Assembly (NCBI GenBank): GCA_020081605.1
Contig: JAHREC010000016.1
Span: 1,178,001 to 1,242,000, forward strand
Source of the DNA: Albifimbria verrucaria
Taxonomy: Eukaryota > Ascomycota > Sordariomycetes > Hypocreales > Stachybotryaceae
Length of the DNA: 64,000 nt
Direction: 5' to 3'
Positions 12,055 through 22,753 of the stretch are shown here, in pieces (position 1 is the first letter of the stretch; each line of letters opens with the position of its first letter). The translations under genes and the position numbers were made by a program. The notes under the pieces are model-generated. The model made no database searches. It had not been told where the DNA came from and saw nothing but the letters and a program-made list of their open reading frames with translations.

Positions 12055-13139
12055 TCAGACCTTGCCTCCTGCAGAAGCCGCTGCCGTTATGATGAAGCTT
12101 GACCGAGGTCCAGCACCGATGCTGACAACTTGCTGGCCATCTGGTGCAATGAAGCCTATGTTAACCCAATCTTCAGCCATTCCTTTAAACTCAGTCCCTA
12201 GTCCGAGCTGGCCGTTGTGGTTATCTCCCAGGGCGTAGACGCAACCGTCCGTTGTCAACACCAACGCATGAGATTCACCTAGAGCCACCTCCTGCACATC
12301 CTTACCGCCGTCCACCTCGATGTAGTTCGGCATACCGCTTAGTGAATCGAATGCTTGTTTTTTACGATGTGTTCCTGCAGTTCTAGTACCCCAGACGTAG
12401 AGGCTCCCCTTCTGTTACAGCTGCGACAGTGTAACCACCTGCAGCTACCTGCTTAATAGGCTCGTCCAAGTCGTCGAGATCAGTGACTCTGCAGGGTCTG
12501 TCCGCAGGGCTTTTGCATGTCAGCAAAGATGTTCGTTCATAACCGTTGAATAAATCTCTTACTTTTCGCCCGACACCTCGCGGCCCAAGCAATCCTCGAA
12601 ACGGGGATCTCCCATGGTGTCGACACTGCCGTCTTCATACAGAATCACGAGACCTACGTCAAACGCTTCGATTTGTCGGACAGGTATTTCACTAGGCCAG
12701 AATGCATAATCCTCCGAGCTTATACTTTCAGTGCAATTCGGGAACTTCCAGATGCCATGTTTGCCGCCATCGCTGATATGTGATGGAGCGTGATGTGGTT
12801 TACCCTTTGTGGTGAACGACTGACCGTTGGCGGTCTCAACAGAACAGTATTCGAACTCATGGCTATCGCTTGTTCCTGAGCTCGCACCAGCTCGTTGTAT
12901 GTGGTCATCAACCTTTACTGCAGTTCGGTGTAAGCTACTTTGCTCTGAGATAGGGCATAGCCGTTACCAATTGGAATGCAGGTACCTAGAGTCTGAGATA
13001 GCGATGCGAGTGGTCGCTCAATTTTATCGCCCTGCAAAATGTTCTTGAAAGCATAATAGTCGAGTGGCTCGTCTTCTGTTTCGGTCTGTTGGAACTCGAG
13101 CTGGCGCCAAGCGTTCAGCCCAGTAGCGTATAGCTGCAT
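12055..13139 (-). CDS. RCC1-repeat (Ats1-like) protein
   Basis: Small beta-propeller protein of the RCC1/Ats1 type. Exons 13139-12563 and 12509-12055. It starts MQLYATGLNAWRQLEF, typical of a fungal RCC1-like group, and shows repeats such as KQVAAGGYTVAAV, EVALGESHALVLTTDGCVYA and LGDNHNGQLGLG. Two frame breaks: one missing base near 12918-12924 (after VAYTEL) and one extra base in the G-run at 12406-12409 (VTEG-SLYVWG). Function not established; family members act as exchange factors or in microtubule-related roles. It shares a divergent promoter region with DCL2, and its 3' end lies 91 bp from that of PRE8. Confidence 0.82.
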
Positions 13140-13707
13140 GATGGGTGCCTGTTATAATCGCATTAGAGATAAAGCAAGGCTGGGGATAACAGTAGCTGCC
13201 GGAAGTTGAACAGCGTTACCGGTTTGTGATTACTGTTTTACTTGCCATTTGAACCAGGCCACTCGTCTGCACGAGTCCTGTTATAGAGAGGTATACGCTT
13301 TACAACACCTCATCGGGTATACTGGAGTTGTAAGAGTGAAGTTGTAAGAGTGAAGATGCGAGGCCGAGAATTCGCACCGCTACTCCTCCATAAGTGGGTT
13401 ACCCTGGATGTTCGCTCGATGGTAAATGTGTTATCTCAACAACGCATACTTGCATCTGCCGATTGCCAGGCTGCATGTTATTTGATCACCTGTTGGTCAA
13501 ATTTGAGGAGTGGTCGGCCTCCACGGCTTTATATAGCAGTGAGGCATCAACATGCAGCACCAACCCCTCCTCACCACCTGCCCTTCACCAAACCACACAA
13601 CCAACACTGCGTAACACATTTTTCGTCTTTTGAGACTCACTTACATCAACAAGCAACGTTTTTGTTAAACTGTTGAGAATCTTCTCATAGTCTGTTCTGT
13701 TAACAGC
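13140..13707. promoter_or_regulatory. divergent promoter region RCC1-like / DCL2
   Basis: 568 bp between start codons. It contains a perfect 14-bp tandem direct repeat (GTTGTAAGAGTGAA at 13327-13340 and 13341-13354). It also has a TATA-like TATATA at 13530-13535, 173 nt upstream of the DCL2 ATG. Confidence 0.55.
13327..13354. repeat. 14-bp tandem direct repeat in DCL2 promoter
   Basis: Two identical head-to-tail copies of GTTGTAAGAGTGAA, no spacer, 354 bp upstream of the DCL2 start codon. Confidence 0.9.
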
Positions 13708-16700
13708 ATGGACTTTAATATGCTTTCCGAAGATGTTTCCAGCTCATCAGAGTCGGAGCAGGCTTACACCCCGCCACCTCAATCGCCTAAACCCCCAATT
13801 TTCAAGGAAGTAGACCGCTCCGATACTGGAGAAGATGGATTTGAGATCCAAGCTGAGGACATGACCGATACAGAGGATGGCGGTGTCCCTCTGACGGCTC
13901 CTCCAAATCTACGAGCCTACCAGTTGGAGATGCTGAGCCAGTGCCTGCATCAGAATGCCATTGTTGCTGTAAGTTTTCTAGACTCGATAAGTATCCCAGT
14001 ATACTAACCCATGTTTAGATGGATACAGGCAGTGGGAAAACCCAAGTGTAGGTTCTAACGAAGTTGTCCTTCATCGAAATGGGGTCGTAAGCTAATCAAT
14101 ACCTAAGAGCTATTCTTCGAATCCAAGCTGAACTGGAGAGCTGCTCCGCCGAAAAGGTATGAATCAATTCTTGATAATTAAGGACGTCTTAACTAAATCT
14201 CCAGATCATATGGTTCCTTGCCCCCACAGTAGCTCTCTGCAAGCAACAAAGTGAAACCATCAGCATGCAGATACCCTCTGCACCACTTAAGCTGTTGATC
14301 GGCTCCGACAACCTTGATACATGGAAAGAGCAGACTTGGGAGGCCATCCTAGATGGCACTCGTATTGTTGTATCAACGTTCCAAGTGCTCCTAGATGCTC
14401 TTGACACTGCATTTGTCAGGATGGAACGTCTTGCGCTCCTGGTCATTGATGAAGGTAAGTGTGACGGACATCACTCTTTATTAATTTAAATGATTCTGAT
14501 CAAAAAGCACATAACTGCGTGCGAAATCATGCTGGAAGTAGGATCATGAAAAACCACTATCACACGCACAAAGAATCTGGCCTTCCCGTGCCCTCGGTTT
14601 TGGGCCTAACAGCGAGCCCAAGCATGAGGTCTCATATCAAAGAAATCTTGACCCTTGAGTCCACACTTGATGCTAAGTGTATTTCTCCGACGATTCATCG
14701 GGAAGAGTTGATTCGACATGCCAATAGACCCCAGGTCTCCCACATCGAATACCCTCCTCTCGAGCAGGCAATCAAGACGAAATCAATGCAATCGTTGCAT
14801 AAAATTTACAGCAACCTCGATATAAAACAAGACCCCAGGTTCTGCAGCTACTGAGTGACCCTACCGAGAGAAATATGCGTGATGCAGAGACAGCTATCGC
14901 AAAACGAAAGACGTTCTCACAGGACCAGCTAAAGGGTCTTTTTCTCGCGCGGTCGAGCTCTCGGGTGGGCTTGGTCCTTGGGCCGCCAATAGATTTCTCT
15001 GGAAAACGATCACGACTTATTTGGCCAAGATCAATTCCAGTTACAAGTTCTTTGACAGATGGATGATGGATGAGAGACTCTATCTTATGAGGCAACTTCG
15101 CCTTGTCTCGAATGAAGAACCGCCGCATGCCCCAAGAGATCCTTCAGATCTATCGGAAAAAGTGAGGTTGCTCATAAATGAGCTTCTATTGGCCACGAAC
15201 GATGTTATGGGAATCATTTTTGTGAAGGAGAGAGCTACCGTCACTATGCTCATGGATATTTTGAACACTTCGCCAGATATCAAGAACCGATACAAGATTG
15301 GTGGCATGGTTGGCGAGTCCAACTTCTTCGGCCGAAAGAACAATATCTATGACCTCTTGGCCGATATGGACACCAAATCACTTCAGAAATTCCGCTCAAA
15401 CAAAATAAATCTCCTAATTGCTACCAGCGTGCTAGAGGAAGGCATCGATGTCCCCGCATGCAACCTCGTCATCTGCTTTGACGAACCGCCCACCTCGAAG
15501 TCATTCATACAGCGGCGAGGGAGAGCAAGAATGATGGAGTCTAGGCTGGTTCTCTTCTTTGAAAGAAACAGAATTGAGCTTCAGAAATGGCTGACCTTGG
15601 AAAGAGAACTCCGGCAGTTCTACGAGGATAATGAACGAGAAGCTCAGCAGTTGGCGCGCATGGAAGATGAGGCTTCTGGTACTTCCTTCTTCAAAGTTGA
15701 TAAAACTGGCGCAAGGCTTGACTTTGACAATGCGAAGCAGCGCTTGGCTTACTTTTGCCAGGTTTTGTCAAAAGGAGAATATATCGACAACAGACCCGAC
15801 TACATCATTCGGACTGTTGGTGATGGAGAAAGACGACTCATGGCAACTGTGGTTCTTCCATGCTTTCTTCCATTAGAAGTGAGGCGGGCCGAAAGTGTCT
15901 CTCTTTGGTTCTCCGAGAAGAACGCTACCAAGGATGCAGCCTTTCAAGCATTTCTGGCTCTCTATAAAGCGAAATTGGTCAACGACAGCCTGCAACCTCT
16001 TGGACGCAAGGATTTCATTGAGATTGAAAGGCGAGAGGCGATAATTGATGTTAAACAACAGCTGAATCCTTGGATAAAGGTTGCGCAAGCATGGACTAAG
16101 CCTGGCCAAAGGTGGCTCTATGATCTCTCCCATCATAATGACAAGGGCAAGGTTATTGGCGAATACACCATTGTGCTTCCGGTGAAGCTGGGGTTACCAG
16201 AGCCTATTCTTGCTCACGTTGATCGGGAAACAACATCAGAAATACGATTTACCTCTGTCAAAGAAGTCTCTGCTGAGCAAGCGGCAAGCTTACCTGATCA
16301 TACATCCACGTTACTGGCCCTCCCTTCAATCACCGTTGGCCAGTAGAGAACCGTGACCAAGTGATAAAAATCACGGCCAAAGGGTATGATCTTTGCAGGG
16401 ACCAAATAAGTTCAATCCCTTCGATCAGAACAACGAAGATGTTCTTCGAGGAGAGTATCTCATCCGTGATAATCTCCGGCAGTCTCCATACACCTTTCAA
16501 TCAATAATACCATCTAAGCCGTCAGCCTGTGAGGTACAGCATCCATTCTACCAATATGAAGAAGCACCCGGAGATGCGCCATATCTGGTATTGAAGAGAT
16601 GGACTCGTCGTTCAAACTTCCGTCACCGACTACACGGGGATAAAAATGGCGAAGTCAAGAGTACCAAAAGTGACAGACCATTTCCATGGGTCTTTCCTGC

Positions 16701-18290
16701 TACTTTAGCTACCGTGGATGCAATACCCACGAAGTTTGCTGCGTTTGGCATGTTGATACCAACCATCCTACATGAGTTCGAGGTTATGTTGGTAGTAAAG
16801 ACGCTCGCGGACACAATCTTGAAGCCTCTGGAAATACGAGACCTGCGGCTCATTCGTGAGGCTATAAGTGCTCGCAGTGCATCAGAACCGGTAGATTATG
16901 AGCGATTGGAGTTCATAGGAGATTCACTTCTGAAACTTTGTACTACCGTGCAAGTTTTTGCCGAACGTAAGTGACGGATGAATCGGTGGTAGTCATACAT
17001 ATTTCTAACCTCGAGACTTATAGATCCAAAGTGGCATGAAGGCTATCTTTCTTTGAAGAAAGACAGTGTTGTTTCAAACTCAAGACTATGCCAGGCCACC
17101 ATAGAGTCTGGATTGGCCAAATTCATTATATCGAAGTCGTTTACTAGCCATAAATGGCGCCCTTTCTACTTGGAGGACCTTCTGCAACAGAAGGATGATA
17201 CAACTCCTACACGAAAACTGTCGAGTAAGACGCTGGCTGATGTGCTTGAAGCCTTGATTGGGGCATCCTTCAAGTATGGCGACTTAGAGAAAGCATTGCA
17301 TTGCATGTCCTTATTTCTCCCTGGACTTTCATGGGAAGACATCGGCGCTCGACGAGTCGCCATCTTTGAACAGGCCACGAGGAATACCGCTCTCCCAGTG
17401 GTGCTGTTACCTGTCGAGGAACTACTAGGATACTCTTTTAAGAACAAGAGCCTACTCATAGAAGCATTGACGCATGCCTCTTGTGTGGGTGAAAGTGATA
17501 TCCGGTCGTTGGAAAGACTTGAATTTCTCGGGGATGCTGTTCTTGATTACATTATCGTGAGCAAGATAGAATCGGTGGAGCCTCCGCTGCCGAACAGTCA
17601 AATGCACTTGCTGAAGTCAGCGGTGGTGAATGGGGACTTCTTGGGGTTCATATGCTTGGAGCACAGCCTCACACAGAAGGAAACTATCGTGACGGGTAAA
17701 GACCAAGTAGGGAGCAAGGATAAGATGCTGGCTTTATGGCAGTTCATGCGATTTGCGAACGCCAAAATTGGTTTGGAGCAAGTAGCGACAACAAAGCGTT
17801 ATGAGTTACTACGGGACGACCTTATTAACGCTCGGGACAATGGGTCGCATTATCCATGGGCGCTGCTGGCTCGCTTACGACCGAAGAAATTTTACTCTGA
17901 TCTATTAGAGGCGCTTCTTGGTGCTGTTTGGGTTGACTCGGGATCTTGGGAGACATGCGAGGGGTTCTTGACCGGCTGGGCATCATGCCTTATCTTAATC
18001 GCATGCTCAGGGACAAAGTTCATATATTGCATCCCAAAGAGGAATTAGGAGTCTTGGCTGTTCAAGAAAGAGTCACGTACGAGACAACGAAGTACGCGCG
18101 GAGCGAGGAGGATGAGGAGAGTGGTGACGAGTTCAGCTGCAAGGTCCTCATTGGAGAGAGAACCGTTTCTGAGGTTGGTCGAGGCCCGACAAGAGAAGAG
18201 GTCAGGATCATGGCAGCAGAGGAAGCTGTGAGGAAGCTGTCCAAAGAACGTGAGGAACGGCTAGCTTCACAAATAATCTGTGATCCATAG
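13708..18290 (+). CDS. DCL2: Dicer-like protein 2
   Basis: RNase III enzyme that cuts dsRNA to small RNAs; in fungi DCL2 is the main antiviral and quelling Dicer. Exons: 13708-13968, 14019-14047, 14108-14156, 14205-14454, 14508-16966 and 17024-18290. Order: acidic N-terminus; helicase with Walker A MDTGSGKTQV (split by introns) and DEAH box VIDEAHNCV; C-terminal helicase (IATSVLEEGIDVPACNLVIC, QRRGRARM); Dicer-dimerisation domain; RNase III a (ERLEFIGDSLLKL, DVLEALIGA); RNase III b (ERLEFLGDAVLDYI, DLLEALLGAVWVD); dsRNA-binding domain (EEVRIMAAEEAVRKL). No PAZ domain is visible. Five 1-nt breaks at about 14838, 14938-14943, 16325, 16430 and 17965. Restored, the exons total 4320 nt, 1439 residues. 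Both RNase III acidic sets are present, so the enzyme should be active. Confidence 0.96.
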
Positions 18291-18381
18291 ATGTTGTCCT
18301 AGTCTTCTAAAAGGCTAGTTGGCAACGAATTCTACAGTAGGAAACAATTTAGTTTATGATGGTGGCGTTCAACCTTTTATC

Positions 18382-19247
18382 TCAACTGCATCCAAGTTCT
18401 TTGAGGACCGTATCGACCGCCCAGGTGAGCATTGTCTCCATGTCCACATCAACGGTCTCTTCTTTCATCACCTTAATGCCCTGCGCATCCAAAACATCTG
18501 TTCGGAACTCCCTTCCACATCGCCTCCTGCAAACATGAAGGCATGCTCCTGGACATAGTTTGGCCACACAATCTTGTCCACGTAGCCAGGAGGGTCAGCC
18601 CAGAAGCCCTCGAGAGTAACGTAGCCGTCACGGGCCTCGCGGCGGGCCTTCATCTTGGCGTATGAGGCACGCAGGAACAGCTTCACATCGATGAAGGGCT
18701 GTATGGCAGCCATCGACTCGGAATAGAGTAGGAACCCGTCAAAAGACAGAGACGCAAGGCGCCAGTGCTGAGAGGGTGGGATGAGGGAGGGTAGATGCCA
18801 CCTTGTCTTTGAGCTGGGCGATGCAGGCGTCTGAGACAGGACATTTGCCAACTGAGTTTTGGTCTTCCTTTGAGTCAAGCGAAGGCTGGATAGTTGATGA
18901 GATACTAGGTCCTAATAGAATGGCCAAAGCTGGCGAGACGTACCGGAAACGAGGCATGGTCACGGATGTAAGCCAGAGACTCAGCCATGCCAGGGACATC
19001 GAGGGCCTCGGCGCAATCCCAGTCTAAGACTCCGTCCTTGGAGGGAATACTTAATAGAATTAGCTCTCACGAAGAATTGAAGTTAAGACTCGAGAAGAAC
19101 ATACTCCTTCTCCGCCTTGTAGAAGTCGTCCTCGTGAAGAATAAAAGTGTTTGGGAAAATATCTCGGAGGAGCCGGGCCAGAGTCGTCTTGCCGCTGGAC
19201 GAACCGCCCGAAACCCCCACGATGAGGGCCTTCTTATCTGGGCTCAT
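18382..19247 (-). CDS. NRK1: nicotinamide riboside kinase
   Basis: Cytosolic kinase phosphorylating nicotinamide riboside to NMN in the NAD salvage route. Exons 19247-19105, 19049-18944 and 18885-18382. P-loop GVSGGSSSGKTT at residues 11-22, HEDDFYK (substrate/Mg site), KDGVLDWDCAEALDVPGM, DGFLLYSES, RREARDGYVTLEGFW lid and DPPGYVDKIVWPNYV. Three missing bases break the frame (near 18780, 18748 and 18513); restored it gives 756 nt, 251 residues, normal length. The end (KELGCS) is 91 bp from the DCL2 stop on the other strand. Fungal uridine-kinase-like relatives are the alternative, but the lid and DW-D motifs fit NRK better. Confidence 0.87.
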
Positions 19248-19755
19248 TCTCAAGTTTTGGTTGAGTGAGCCTGGACCATACGAAGAGCGTGAAGAGGTGA
19301 GATTTCGTGGGGCTGAGGGTTCTGGTGCCTGGCCTGGGAGTATCGTGTAAGTCGTTCAAGTTGGCCAACCATGAGTTGCCCCTCTATCGCAATTGCTGCA
19401 GCGACTGGCTTGCTTATCTTAGCGCAGGACAAAGTTATCAGCGGCAGATGCAGTCACCACAGAATGGTGTTAATGGCATGTGAGGACACTTTGGCGAGGA
19501 ATAAATTTGATAAAAATAAATAACATGATTGATTAAATAATTAATTTTTCTTTCATATTATTCATTATTTTAGCACCGTCTCAGATCGCATCTTCACTTG
19601 CTGAACCCCTGTCCACTGTCCTGACGTCCACGTCACAGGCAGGGGTTCTGAAGCAGCACCTGCGGGTCCAGATACTCACCTCCAAACCGCCAAACCCTCC
19701 ACCAAGTCTGTCCATCTCCAACATTTTTCAACCACCGCAGCCGTCCCTCCCAGCC
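19248..19755. promoter_or_regulatory. divergent promoter region NRK1 / PTH2
   Basis: 508 bp. It contains a sharply AT-rich block at 19497-19573 (long A/T runs, TAAATAATTAATTTTT) inside otherwise GC-balanced DNA; possibly a nucleosome-depleted element. Confidence 0.5.
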
Positions 19756-20472
19756 ATGGACACCTCCACCAAGAACCACAGCCTCGTCGTAGGCACGGCC
19801 ATCGTTTCCTTCCTCAGCGGCTACCTCTTTGGGATCTATGCCATCCGCGGCTACTTCATCTCCCCGAGCCTGGCTGAGGAGCGCCACCGCAACCTGAACG
19901 ATCCCGTCGAGAGCGAAGAGAGCGACATCGATGACGATGCCGTCATGGACCATGCGCCCAACTGGGCCAATGGTCGCGAGGCAGACCGTAAGCAGGGGCT
20001 TGTTGCTGAGAAGCCCAAGGACACCGGCGAGGAGTGCAAGCTTGTGCTTGTCGTGCGAACGGACCTGGGCATGACCAAGGGTACGTCCATCCTCTCCCTC
20101 TCGTCGCAGAAATTCTATCTTCGTGCGCCGCCTCCCTGCTAACATCCACGCCTAGGCAAAATCGCTGCGCAATGCTCCCACGCCACCCTCGCCTGCTTCA
20201 AGGCCCTGTCGCGAGGCAAGCCCGGCTCTCCCGAACAAAGCATCCTCTCCCGCTGGGAGCGCCGTGGCCAGGCCAAGATTGCCGTCCAGATCAAGAGCCA
20301 GGAGGAGATGCTCGAGCTGCGCCGCAAGGCCCGCGCTCTCGGTCTCACCGCAGAGGTTATCCAGGACGCCGGCCGCACCCAGATCGAAGCTGGCAGCATG
20401 ACTGTTCTGGGCGTCGGCCCCGCGCCCAAGAGCCTGGTCGACCAGATCACCGGACACCTGAAGCTGCTGTAA
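19756..20472 (+). CDS. PTH2: peptidyl-tRNA hydrolase 2
   Basis: Releases peptidyl groups from drop-off tRNA; the Pth2/Bit1 family is usually anchored in the mitochondrial outer membrane. Exons 19756-20080 and 20156-20472, 213 residues, no frame break. An N-terminal membrane segment (LVVGTAIVSFLSGYLFGIYA) is followed by an acidic linker, then the catalytic domain: KLVLVVRTDLGMTKGKIAAQ, CSHATLACFKAL, GQAKIAVQIKSQEEM, AEVIQDAGRTQIEAGS and TVLGVGPAPKSLVDQITGHL. All core family motifs are present. Convergent with UTP7. Confidence 0.96.
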
Positions 20473-20726
20473 GTGCGAGCGAGGCAGCGGTGGTAGAGTA
20501 GAAAATAAGCGGTGGCACATACGGCGAGGCAGCATCGGAAACATTGCTATAGATTAACCGGACGAGGCGTAAATACGGCAAGGCAAAAGTATGGTTGGGA
20601 CATATATAGAGGCTTCATGAAATTCCATTATACCATGATGAACACAGTGGACGCCGCAACACCACAGCCGTTCGGATCCTGTGACGGGGTATTTACAAAA
20701 TTCTGTTACAGCTGATCCTTTTTGAA

Positions 20727-22435
20727 TCACTCCTTCTTCGCAAACCTCGACAGCGCCGGGCCAATGTCCTCCTCCACCTCCTTGCGCTTCTTGTCGTTCT
20801 TCTGCTGCTGCTCCTTCCAGATCTCGTCGACACGCATGCGCTTCTCGTCGATGATGTTCTTCTTTCTCTGCTTCCTTAGGTACTTCTTCAGAGCACCGTT
20901 CTTGCCTCTTGCTCGGTTGCGGATCTCCTCGGCAATGTCTGCCGCCGGCGTGTCGAGGTCCTTCTCTGCGCGGCGCTGCTTCTCCGATCTCAGGTCCAGG
21001 TTGCCGATGAAGTTGGGGTCTAGGGCAATCATGTCGGGCTGCAGCTTGTTCAGGAGACCCTTCACTTCGGCCTCCTGTCGCTCCTTGGCCGACTCGAATG
21101 GGTTGGCCTCGAGCGCGTCGAAGTTGGCCTCACCAGCGCCAGGTACAATGATGGATGAGAAGCCCTCGTCATGGCCCACGCCGAGGACATCTTCAAACGG
21201 ACACCACTTGACCCGCTCAATACGCTTTCCTTCACCTCCCCAAGCCATGTAAGGGCTCTGAATCTTCTCCTGGACGGGGAGATTCTTGTTGAACAAACCC
21301 TTCCAGATGGTGGTCTGAGTACCCCAACCAACAGCCGTCAGGCCGGTGTCTGAGATGGCCAGAGACGAGGCTGGTTGGCGAGTAAAGTAGCTGTTCACCT
21401 CCTTGAACATTCGGATATCCCAAACAGCCATCTTTTGGTCTTGTCCAGCGGACACCATGTATCGACCCTCACGATCGACTGCGAGAGAGCGCACCGGGCC
21501 CTTGTGTGCCAACAGCTTGACCAGCGGTTCTGCTGAGTTTGGAGACCACAATGTGACAGTTCCGTTCTGGTGACCGACGTGTAACACGGCATTCCAAGGG
21601 TTCTGCGCCATGGAGACCGGCTGGCCTAACCTTGTGGGCAACTCAGCCACTAGCTGACCGGTCGAGGTGTCTTGATATTTGAGCAGGCCGACAGTTCCCT
21701 GTACATTGTTAGACACCTTTCTCTGCCGTGAAGTGCTGGGTGACTTACAATAGTGGCAAGCAGGAAGTGGTAAGGCAGAAACTCCATCTGGGTCACCTCT
21801 TGGTGCTTCCTCAAACAATGCAGCTCCACGCCGTTACGGTCGTAGATGTAGACGTACTTCTTCTGCGACACAGCAAAGTATTGATTGTTGTGAAGCCACT
21901 TGGCGTCGCGCACCGTTTCCCCAGCTGGATCTCGCAACCCAGCTTGCCCTCGCGCCAGTCCATGGTCGCTACATGGCCCTTTCGTCCTGCCAGGAGCAGC
22001 TCCCGGCCGTTCCTCGTAAAGTCGCAGATGTAGGGGCCCAATTGGTCGAGTTTGAGTTCGAAGCGCTTCTGTGCCGTCGCGACAGCCACGTCTTGTTTGA
22101 TCTCGTCCTGGCGAACCTTGTATGTACGCTCTAGCTCGCCTTCGGGTTCGAGGAAGCCACCGGTGTTCTCAAGCAGGAGTTCGGCGTCCTTGGCTCGGAG
22201 GGCGGCGTCTTGGTACTTGCCCTCCAGTCGCTTCCATGTTGCTTCGCAATTTCTTGTCTCTGATCTGCTTCGTGTTGATCTTCTGGCCACGGCCATAGGC
22301 CTTGTTGGCCTCTCGCAGGCGACGAAGCTTCTCACGCTCATGACGAGGCATCAGCTGGGTCCTCGTGTTCTGGACGGCGAGGGCACCATTGTCCCGCACC
22401 TGGGTGACGGGCTGATCAACCGTGTCGACTTCCAT
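20727..22435 (-). CDS. UTP7: small-subunit processome WD40 protein Utp7 (WDR46)
   Basis: Nucleolar U3 processome component needed for 18S pre-rRNA processing. Exons 22435-21749 and 21698-20727, about 552 residues. Basic N-terminus with [20 protein letters not shown], then [20 protein letters not shown] and [20 protein letters not shown] (family hallmark). The WD propeller follows ([58 protein letters not shown]). The BING4 C-terminal domain has [20 protein letters not shown] and [18 protein letters not shown], then a lysine-rich tail. Frame changes near 22240 (one extra or two missing bases) and near 21925 (G-run, [11 protein letters not shown]). Head-to-head with TSR1, another ribosome-assembly factor. 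Confidence 0.94.
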
Positions 22436-22753
22436 GTTGTCTGCAGCTGCTCACCCAAGTCGAAAGGCAGACGGCGATGGCAGTCAAATTGGCTACTGGA
22501 CAAAATTTCACCGCCCGGAAACTTTTGGCAGCGTATCGCAGAAATTCTATTGGCGCGCCGGGGCGACCAGGCCGTTATCGATAAGCCGCCACACAAAAAA
22601 TCTCGATAACCACAACCCCACCATCACCGCCTGCCATTTTGCCCGCCGTCACATCTGCCATCCCACTCTCTCGTGAGAAGCAGCGCCTGTCAGCTCCCTC
22701 GACCCAACCTGGCTTCGTTACCCTTCCGATTCAAAGCCGGTGGTGAAGCCAAG
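22436..22753. promoter_or_regulatory. divergent promoter UTP7 / TSR1
   Basis: Only 318 bp separates the start codons of two ribosome-biogenesis genes, so the promoters almost certainly overlap. No TATA box is evident. Confidence 0.6.

Noticed and set aside
14508..16966. Dicer as a broken pseudogene
   Set aside because: Breaks are single bases at short runs, with all helicase and RNase III motifs intact and splice sites sound; the same error type is found in essential genes.
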